Shown: positions 47,102 through 54,920 of the stretch, one piece after another
Layout of the letters: every line of letters begins with the position of its first letter
Position numbering within the stretch: position 1 is the first letter of the stretch
DNA from: Lingula anatina
Lineage: Eukaryota > Brachiopoda > Lingulata > Lingulida > Lingulidae
Length of the DNA stretch: 54,920 nt
NCBI RefSeq assembly: GCF_001039355.2
Contig: NW_019775637.1
Location: forward strand, 71,455 to 126,374
Reading direction: 5' to 3'
Program-made: the position numbers and the translations under genes
The notes under the pieces: model-generated
What the model saw: the letters and a program-made list of their open reading frames with translations, nothing else
Databases searched by the model: none
What the model was told of the DNA's origin: nothing

Positions 47102-47801
47102 GTTTAGATGCACTTGTTGACGTTCAGTACCAGTGAAATGTTACATTTTGTTGCAAAGTTATAGTTGTACTTTGTTTACATAAAATGTTTAGGCCTACTT
47201 GAGTATTGATCTGTGTCTATTTCCTTGAGGTTGGAATCTAGACCTTTTTCCAAAATAGGGTGTGTGTTTATACACACACACCTGTTAACTAGCACATGGC
47301 GCAATCAGCATTACAGGTGTACTGAAGGTCTTTCTTGGGCAGGTTCCAAAGTTGTTTTACATTATTAGTTTAAATATTTTGATTTTTAAAACAATTTTTC
47401 TTAATTTATCTGAAATTGTAAAAGTTGGTAGTAAAAAAGTCTTCAAATTAAACAAGTTTGAAAAAATAGTTTGTCAAGGCACAGCCACACTTTATGACCA
47501 ATGCACACTTAAATGTATTACCTATGCATTACATGCTTTTCAGTTTTAGTGAAATGTTGACAGTATACCTATCCCTACCTAAGCTATAGCATGAGAATGG
47601 ACTTGATGGCATGGAATGATGAAAAGATACCAGTTAGACAAAGCAGAAGGTAATTAATTAAATGTTTACAGGCTTGTAGCCAGCAATTTCAGAGGGGGGG
47701 GGTTCTTTTTATGAAAAAGTGGACCTTTTACCATATAATCCCCATGTATCTGGGTCAAATTTTACCCAGAGTGGACATTTTTCCAGCAAAAAGGGGGGCC
47801 T

Positions 47802-47864
<63 letters not shown>

Positions 47865-48104
47865 AATACTTCATTATTATTTATCTAGCCTATTACTAGT
47901 AGGACCAAGGAATTATAAATACTATATAGTATGGTAAGAAATTACTTTGATAAACAACTGGTGTGAGACTGACAATGAGGTGGTTTTTTTTTTAATCTAT
48001 GGATTTTTCATTAAATTTCAGTTTTTATCTGCTTTGTATGAATTCCTTGTTTCTACATGTATGATTTTATCATTACATTATATTATATTTTTAACAGATT
48101 CCCG
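47102..48104. other. Non-coding, with (TA)n microsatellite
   Basis: (TA)n at 47806-47862. A polyG-flanked sequence around 47690-47800 has internally repeated ggac..tttt phrases. No gene found. Confidence 0.5.
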
Positions 48105-48450
48105 AATTTGATATCAGCTGACAATAAGGGAAGAGGTGTTCTAGTCAAGACCAGGGAAAAATTATTTCCATACGATTTTGTGTGATGGTGCTGTTGATGC
48201 AGGTGTGACTGAACAAGAGATGGTGTTTTGTAGAGTCTTGGATACTGTTTACCCTAGAAACCTTTCTCATAGCAGACAAGTTCTGGAACAATACTTTCTT
48301 TAAGTATTAAACGGGATGGGATTTGACCCAAAAGACTTCCACTGAGAGTGGCCTGCATTTAAAGAGCACATAGGTGGCATGTTTATAGTGAATAAAAGTA
48401 AAGATATGTGTATGGATTGTTTCAAGGCTAGGAGACCAGACAAAGATTAG
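48105..48450 (+). pseudogene. Decayed coding fragment, possibly SET-domain-like
   Basis: One frame reads a KGRGVLVKTR segment followed by DFV. A second frame then reads CDGAVDAGVTEQEMVFCRVL, VYPRNLSHSRQVLEQYF, GMGFDPKDFH and WPAFKEHIGGMF, with two internal stops and a shift near 48181. KGRGV..(D/E)FVCDYxG is reminiscent of SET methyltransferase N-termini of the SETD8 type. This is a weak resemblance by eye only. It is probably a broken gene or transposon fragment. Confidence 0.35.
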
Positions 48451-50600
48451 AATACATTATACAATAATGCTAATTGAAATTGCCTTGTTCACCCTGTCCA
48501 CTTCACAAGGTGGAGAGAGGATACACATTACAGTGCTCTCAAAAGAATCAAATCTGACTGGAGGTCAAGTTTGGGGAATATTATGCTAAAGTTAACCAAA
48601 TTTTGACAGCAGTTTTATAGGGGCCAAGTTTTGATGATCATTTAGTCAAGGAATCTATCAACCACTGGGTGGCAGGGTGACACTCTGGGAAAACGGCCCA
48701 ATTTTGAACTTGAAAGTTGATTTAAGTTTTCTGATTGTCATATCCAGCAGGTAAATGACCTGGCCATTGAAGGTTCTAAGGAAATAAAAAAATTGAAACA
48801 TACTCTATTCTGAAGTTTTCTTTTTTTTTTTTTTTTTTTTAAATTTTCAATGCATTTTACTTTGTTATGTATTTAATTACAAATTAATTAATTACATCAG
48901 TCAATTTAATTACAAGAATTTTCAGCCGGGGATGATCTTAATATGTATGCCAGTTTTGGCTAAAGTAATATTCATAACTTGCTGGGGCAGGTGCTTCTGC
49001 CCACAGAATAGACAGATCAAGTTGGCCAACGAGTTTATTGGAACCTTGTTATCTGCTTTAATTTTAAAGGCAAAAAGTTTCCAAAAAACTTTTAACAAGG
49101 TCAGTACATATAGTCATGAGGCTGAATGAACATTTCCCAGGAACAGTGCTTAAAGGACATGAATTTTAAATGTTTACTTAGTTTTGTTTATCACACAGAT
49201 TTCAATATTTTGTATTTTTAAAAACAGAAATGTAAATTTTAAATAGATTAGGGATATTTTTTTAAATTATAATTGGAAGGGTCTTATTTTAAATAATTTA
49301 ATATGTAAGAGACAAATATAGTACTAGTAAATAGAAATAAATCTTGAGCAGTAAAATAAGAGAACAAGGCAAAAATGCAGATCTTAATATAATGATTAAA
49401 CCGGTGTTGAATGATTTTTTTATCAAAACCCTTTCAGGCTTTAAAAAGTACAACCTGGTCATAGACCAGTACTTCTTTGTAAATATTTATTCAATTAAAA
49501 AATCTTGTTTTATTTATAACTAGATCTAGCAATATCTTTCTATATTGGTCAAAATTCACACTGGATTTCTTGTGGATTGGATCATAACTATTATACCATT
49601 TTTGATGTTTTAAGAATGAAGTATAGGCCTATAACTCTTGGAATATTCCTGATGTAAGATGTACAGCACTTGTTCGTATTTTAATTTTAATGTGACTTGT
49701 TTGCTCTGATGTATTCAGAATATTTAAGAAAACTTGTAGTCTTGCTAACTCGGGCCAGTGCTTCAAGTTGGTCACGTGACGCTATAAATTATGATGAAAA
49801 TGGGGTACCATTTTTGTCGTCGTTTTGGAGATGCACTAATTTCCCCACACAAAATGGGTAAAAATTGTAGGAGACATACCTTATGATATATCATTTGAAA
49901 GTTTATGATTTCGCCTTTCTGGAGAATATAAATGTTTAAAAATATTTTGCGTTTCCTGCGATACATAGTCACAGTAACCTACTGCACTTGAAAAAATCGG
50001 TTTTGCCAACTTTTACACCGACTTCACGGGATTATCAACACTTTGCCAACCAGATGGGAGCCGAATGCAACATATATTTCATATCAACACGAAGCCCACT
50101 TGTTTAGCTTTTAGAATTTATATAAAACGCTGGTGGTATAAACATTATTGCAATTTTGTTATAATTTAAACGCCCCAATGTTATACGCTTCAAAAATGCA
50201 AGTGCTTGGCGTCGCGTTCACCTCGGGCTTAAAAAAATGGACAAAGCTGAATTTACAAAATATATATACCGCCAGAAAGCGAGTTTAACCAGCTTTCATG
50301 ATTTAGTTTTTAAAACTTTGTACAATTTAAACTTCTTATAGAGATCTTCAAATAGAAAATTTCGGACACCTGAAACGGGACACCATTTGCAATCACCCGC
50401 GTGGACAAATCTACCATTTTACCGTTCTGAATCTATTTTTTATGACAACTAACCTTAAAATTCCGAATCCCTAGATATTCCCGCTTCTTTTTATATATCT
50501 ATCGTTTAATCACACCAACTGTTGACAAAAATACACATGAAAATACGAAGAGCTCAAAAGTCGTCCATTTTCACTCGATTTTGCTGAAAGTAGTGCGAAA
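48451..50600. other. AT-rich intergenic region
   Basis: PolyT near 48822-48840, otherwise AT-rich single-copy-looking DNA. Composition becomes more CpG-rich after about 50.0 kb, towards the candidate first exon at 50.6 kb. No gene was supported. Confidence 0.35.
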
Positions 50601-50849
50601 ATGGCCGTCGCTTCAGACAGAGTGCACGCGCAGCTTGGAATCTGCGGACAGACTGTTATACGCTTTGCATCGATAAATGCGATAGGTGAGAATGCGCGGA
50701 TGACGTCACAAACAAGATTGTTTGGAGATTGCGACAGAGAAGGCGATTGTGATGATACATTTTACACAGATGAGAAGATACGGACAGTCTGCGAAAATGT
50801 CGACAGCTGTGGAAGTCGAGGGAGAGATAACGAGATGAAGATTCACATG
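50601..50849 (+). CDS. Candidate first exon of an unidentified transcript
   Basis: ATG in good context (gaaaATGg), then an 83-codon open frame rich in Asp, Glu, Arg and Cys (GDCDREGDCDD, CENVDSCGSRGRDNE). It ends at a strong donor, atg|gtaagt, at 50850. Local sequence is CpG-richer than its surroundings, as expected near a promoter. It lies 785 bases before the SLC17 ATG on the same strand and may be its 5' UTR exon. Splicing to acceptors near 51556 or 51570 does not join in frame with the SLC17 start, so it would act as an upstream frame. Part of it is duplicated at 35.88 kb and, more diverged, at 29.25 kb. No domain recognised. Confidence 0.35.
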
Positions 50850-51045
50850 GTAAGTCAGAAATTACCATCGGAGTTTTGTTCTGTGAATTCTGTTCGAAAG
50901 GTGGAAATGTGGGTAATCAAGCACTCGCTGTATTATATAACTGGGGTGTACATTTGTCAACAGCACACTGCTTCCCATATGATTTGACCGGTCGTGCATC
51001 TCAGGTGCATTTCTATGTCAGTGGCACCCGCACAGAGAGAGAGCC

Positions 51046-51047
<2 letters not shown>

Positions 51048-51106
<59 letters not shown>
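51048..51106. repeat. (GA)n microsatellite
   Basis: Nearly pure GA run upstream of the SLC17 gene. Confidence 0.95.
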
Positions 51107-51108
<2 letters not shown>

Positions 51109-51633
51109 ATAAACGTAACATGGGACACAATGCATGGCGTAGGCCTATATAAATTAATATTTTCACCCTCGCCCCTCCACCCCCCCCCCCCTTTCCAAAT
51201 GTAGTAGTAGTTGTGGGAGTGCAGGGGAAAGGCCCCTTTTGGGAGATACTCCCTGAAAAGTAAGAATTAATTATACTAGTGTATGGCGTTAGTAGTATCT
51301 ATTATTATTATTATTATTAATTGCTGGTCCATTTGGGCTGACAAATTTTGTCAAAATTACCAGCCCACTTTCTTATTGCTTGATATTTGGCCAGGACTTG
51401 CAAAGATTTGCCTTGATTATTTTAATGAACATATAATACTGAAATATGTGCATGTATTCTGCTTTTTGTTAACAGATACTATAATTAGTATAAACATGTG
51501 TGAAAGGGTAAACAAACAATTTACTAGTACAGTACTTTCATTTTTATTTTGCTGTAGATCTCAAATTCAGTAGTCCTCTATAGCTGTGATTCTTTCCTGA
51601 ATTGGTGGTGGATGCTTTAACTGACCACACAAT

Positions 51634-51903
51634 ATGGACGAAACGTTGAAGAAGAGGTCAGTCCCGCTTCAAGATGTCACATCGGAGTCTGATGCTGAAG
51701 AGAGAAGAGCTATCAGTTCCTCCAAGCATAGTGATCAGGAGCAAAGTGTTTGCTGCCAGTTCATGATGAAGAGATATGTGGTGGCAGTTATGGCATTTCT
51801 GGGATTCTGTGAGTAGAATAAGATTGTTGAGATACAGAGAGAGAGAGAGAGAGGAATAGCCAGAGAGAGAGAGAGAGAAAGAAAGAGAGGAATAGCCAGA
51901 GAA

Positions 51904-51944
<41 letters not shown>

Positions 51945-53100
51945 ATATACTAGTATGTACTGTATATGTGAATAAAGTGATAATGGGCAGGAATTTCATT
52001 CACATCTGTTACAAGATTGATAATAATTTTTTTCCATTCAACTATTCATTGACTTTAAAATAGGAATTGATTGTTAAATTCATCACTGATATTAAGGAAT
52101 GTCTTGGTATAGATTCTATAAATCAAGCATGTGGTTTTATCTTTATGTTTTTATATACGTTTCAGTCAATGTGTACGCCCTGAGAGTGAACTTGAGCATA
52201 GCTGTGGTCGCCATGTTATCAAACAGGACGGAGGTGGTTAACGGGACTGTTGTCCAGGTAAAAGTGTGAAGATGAGTGTGGGTCTCTTGGTCAGGCTCTT
52301 CCTATTAGGTGATAATACTTAAATTTCAGTAAAATAATCTTGAAAATCCATAGGCGGATGCATATTTGGGGGGGAGGGGGCAATTTTTTTTATTGATTTT
52401 TATATATTTAATTTTTTTAAAACTAAAAATGACTGATTTACCTCATTCAAGCTACCAAAAAATGGGGTTAGGACTTAACTGTGGCTCCTCATAGAACTGC
52501 AGGATGACTAAAATTAGATCGTAATTTTCTTTTAAAAAAATACTTATTCTTGTTCCATCCCTCCTATTTTAATTCCAATGATACAAGTATGCCAATGTAA
52601 ATCTTAAATTTTGTATTGAAATTTTTGACTCAGAGAGTGTACATGTAAGTCATCATATTTTTACAAACACTCAGTCTGATTTAATGCAGTAAGTGTTCAA
52701 AACCATGGAGTCAGACAGTACTACGAATATATACTGGTGTTATAGTAGCAAGATGAGAGACATTGATAAAAGAAACGAAGAAGTGGTCGCATTATGAGAA
52801 TCTGTGATTATTATGGTATTATTCCTGAAAAATCAATACTTCAACTTCCATTAAGTGCATCGGCAGTATGTTTTAAAACTACAGCAGTTTACAAAGGGAG
52901 ACTGAAGTAAGAGAAAATCAATATCTCATTTGTTTCTCTCTGTCTTGATGTACTTCAGCCCACAGCTACTGCAGGTTAGAATATATTTTGATTTATCCAG
53001 AAAGAAATGTGGATTTGAAATTATGTGTGCCAAGAAAATAGTATTGTAAAGAGACAGACTCTGGGGTAACTTAAATGCCTTTTATGCAGTTCCTTTAAAA

Positions 53101-53190
<90 letters not shown>

Positions 53191-54191
53191 CCATTGAAGG
53201 CCTTAAGAGACAGATAAAAGAATCAAGGAGTTCAACTTATTAATAAACAATGTAAGTAAATACTTAAGTATTTAATATACTTAATATGCATATCTTTACT
53301 ATCTGTGCCTGGTACCCCCCTCCCCACCCCCCACCCCCTTAGGTACAAGTACCCAGTATTTCATGTTTTTTTTTTTTTTCAATCACATTGTACCTTGTAT
53401 GTAAAATGAAGTTTGTCAGTGGGTTACTGTGAATACTCGCCAAGCAGGGAGAATACCATGCTTTATATAAATGGATGATATCACTGTCATTATAATTGCC
53501 TATTATAATAATAATAGTGCCTCACTCTGAGCATTTACCAAGCATGGAAAATACCACCCCTAATTTAGTGTAATTTAATAGTGTTATCAGACTGACCATA
53601 TGCCATATTACAGGTCTAGTGTGGTAATAGCATGATTTAACTGTGAATGTAGGGAAAACTCACTGATCATATTATTTGTATATTAGAGGCTTTTTTCACT
53701 TTGAGGGATAGGCTAAAATGGACTGTTTCACTTTTAGAGATTTACAATTTAAGTTAATAGCCTTGCTTTTCTGTAAGAGATGCACCATAGAAATGCCTTA
53801 CAGTTAGTGCCTGATACAGCCATTTAACAAAAATAATGGTTTTTTACTCACTGTGATACATCAGATTATAGAAAACGTACTCATTGGTTATAATTGTACA
53901 GCTAAAATGTTAATTTTGATGCCTAATCATGATTCTGAATCGAATGTATGATTCATGTCATAATATTTTAACATTTAAATTAAATGTCTGTCAAAGTTTA
54001 GAAGAATATGAATTTTTAAAAATATTTTTGGTAGATAGTGATATTTTGTCAGATAATGCTTTTATCAGTTCAGCATCAATTGCTGTCATATTAATTTCAG
54101 ATTGAACCCGAGTTTTCCTGGGATTCCAGACTTGTTGGTCTAATACTTGGCTCATTCTTCTATGGTTACATCTTCACTCAGATTCCTGGGG
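51634..54191 (+). CDS. SLC17A5-like: SLC17 family transporter, sialin-like, first three exons
   Basis: Exons are 51634-51808, 52166-52257 and 54101-54191, with GT-AG borders and consistent phases (1, 0, 1). The gene continues beyond the window. A hydrophilic cytosolic N-terminus (about 40 residues) leads to [19 protein letters not shown] (TM1), then [16 protein letters not shown], a luminal loop with two N-glycosylation sites (NRT, NGT), FSWDSRLVG, and [17 protein letters not shown]. The last motif and YALRVNLS are hallmarks of SLC17 anion transporters (sialin, vesicular glutamate and nucleotide transporters). The Lys-Arg-Tyr before TM1 matches the position of the conserved Arg in sialin. The short luminal loop and lack of VGLUT-type N-terminal motifs favour a sialin or SLC17A-like lysosomal or vesicular organic-anion carrier. 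A dileucine sorting motif is not visible in this part. Confidence 0.85.
51835..51948. repeat. GA-rich interrupted microsatellite
   Basis: GA runs separated by two copies of ggaatagccagaga. It lies in SLC17 intron 1, immediately after the donor. Confidence 0.9.
52258..54100. other. SLC17 intron 2
   Basis: 1.84 kb intron with an (AT)n run of about 40 units at 53109-53188 and a polyC stretch near 53315. No other gene seen. Confidence 0.7.
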
Positions 54192-54342
54192 GTAAGGATT
54201 TCAACAAGATCATAAATTAATAAATAAATAGATAAATAAAAAAGAAAAGTAAGAGAATAATATTTATGATAACAATTGACACAACTTTTTACTGGGTGAG
54301 CAGTACTTGCACAGTTTAATGATACCAAACATAGACTTAATG

Positions 54343-54509
54343 CTGGGGTAGCAATTTTTTTCGCTTAGCCAAATCACCACATTTTTGTCAATTTTTTTAC
54401 CAAAAAGGTTATAATTTGGCTAAAAATGCCAAATCAAGCCCTTTTTCTTTAGCCAATTTAAGTCAGTTTTAGCATTTGGTTAAATTGGCGAGTGTTAGCG
54501 CTACCCCAG
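54343..54509. mobile_element. MITE family A, copy 2
   Basis: 167 bp with ends ctggggtagc / gctaccccag. The internal sequence matches 5203-5374. It is flanked by TAATG on both sides (54338-54342 and 54510-54514), a 5-bp target duplication. It lies in the SLC17 gene, after exon 3. Confidence 0.85.
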
Positions 54510-54650
54510 TAATGACTCGTGTTAGTGAATACCAGTATGCCCACATACCAGTATGGCGGCAAGTACATGCTCACACATGCTGGTACTTTGTATTACATAT
54601 ACACATTCAGGTTATTTCCCTTTTGATGCTGTGCTTGAAATGCCATGTCT

Positions 54651-54720
54651 TAGGGCATGTTAATCTGTTAATCTGATTGCATTCAGCGAGAGTCCCTGCA
54701 GAGTAAGATTGATTTACATA
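54651..54720. repeat. Short dispersed repeat (gattgcattcagcgagagtc core)
   Basis: Shares about 50-60 bases with 19420-19480 and, more diverged, with 10829-10880. Family unknown. Confidence 0.6.
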
Positions 54721-54920
54721 GAACCATAGTCTCATTGGGAAAGAGCCCTTAGTGTTAGAATTATGTTCAGTCTCTAATAGAACCTATTTAATTGTGTGAA
54801 TTCATAGGCTGGAAAACATTGCTTGAAATCCTATAGTTATAAATTAAAGATATTACAGGTACTTACATGTAATGTCTTCCTTCCCATATAAGACAGACAA
54901 TTAAGGCAATAATATAAATA

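Noticed and set aside
47711-47937. Tyr/Ile repeat frames on +
   Set aside because: Translation of the (TA)n microsatellite.
51658-51999. Ser/Leu-rich minus-strand frame
   Set aside because: Translation of GA-rich repeats, antisense to SLC17 exon 1.

Overview
This is a eukaryotic, animal window. It has GT-AG introns, long AT-rich intergenic DNA, many dinucleotide microsatellites, several families of small terminal-inverted-repeat elements and a recurrent TAGGCCTA-type palindrome. The gene content (immunoglobulin-domain protein, C2H2 zinc-finger protein, rhodopsin-class receptor, secreted type-B carboxylesterases, sialin-like SLC17 transporter) fits a marine invertebrate. The repeat texture and apparent heterozygosity would suit an invertebrate deuterostome, but the species cannot be fixed from the sequence.

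Layout. 49-2023 (+): a secreted or membrane protein with two Ig domains, spread over four visible exons. 3567-11058 (-): a large multi-zinc-finger nuclear protein. Its main exon holds a 1.7-1.8 kb near-identical duplication broken by a single N, most simply explained as two alleles joined by the assembler. 11.1-17.6 kb is repeat-rich and holds one possible unrecognised two-exon gene (15105-15627). 17798-19180 (+): a single-exon adenosine-receptor-like GPCR lacking several canonical class A residues. 21.9-45.1 kb: a cluster of five type-B carboxylesterase genes, two on + and three on -, each with one long exon (about 498 codons) and one 178-nt exon. One copy has a frameshift, and a sixth locus survives only as a fragment at 34.8 kb. 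45.1-50.5 kb is mostly repeats and decayed sequence. 50601-50849 is a possible first exon. 51634-54191 (+) is the 5' part of an SLC17 (sialin-like) transporter that continues past the window.

The centre of interest is the esterase cluster. The copies share promoter, intron position, 3' flank and AT-rich minisatellites, so they arose by repeated segmental duplication with one inversion. They span intact, frameshifted and deleted states. All five copies replace the third glycine of the HGGG oxyanion motif with Lys or Asn, and use Asp in place of Glu as the triad acid. This suggests a lineage-specific secreted esterase subfamily with altered or lost chemistry. I saw no bacterial-type operon, CRISPR array, rRNA or tRNA gene.
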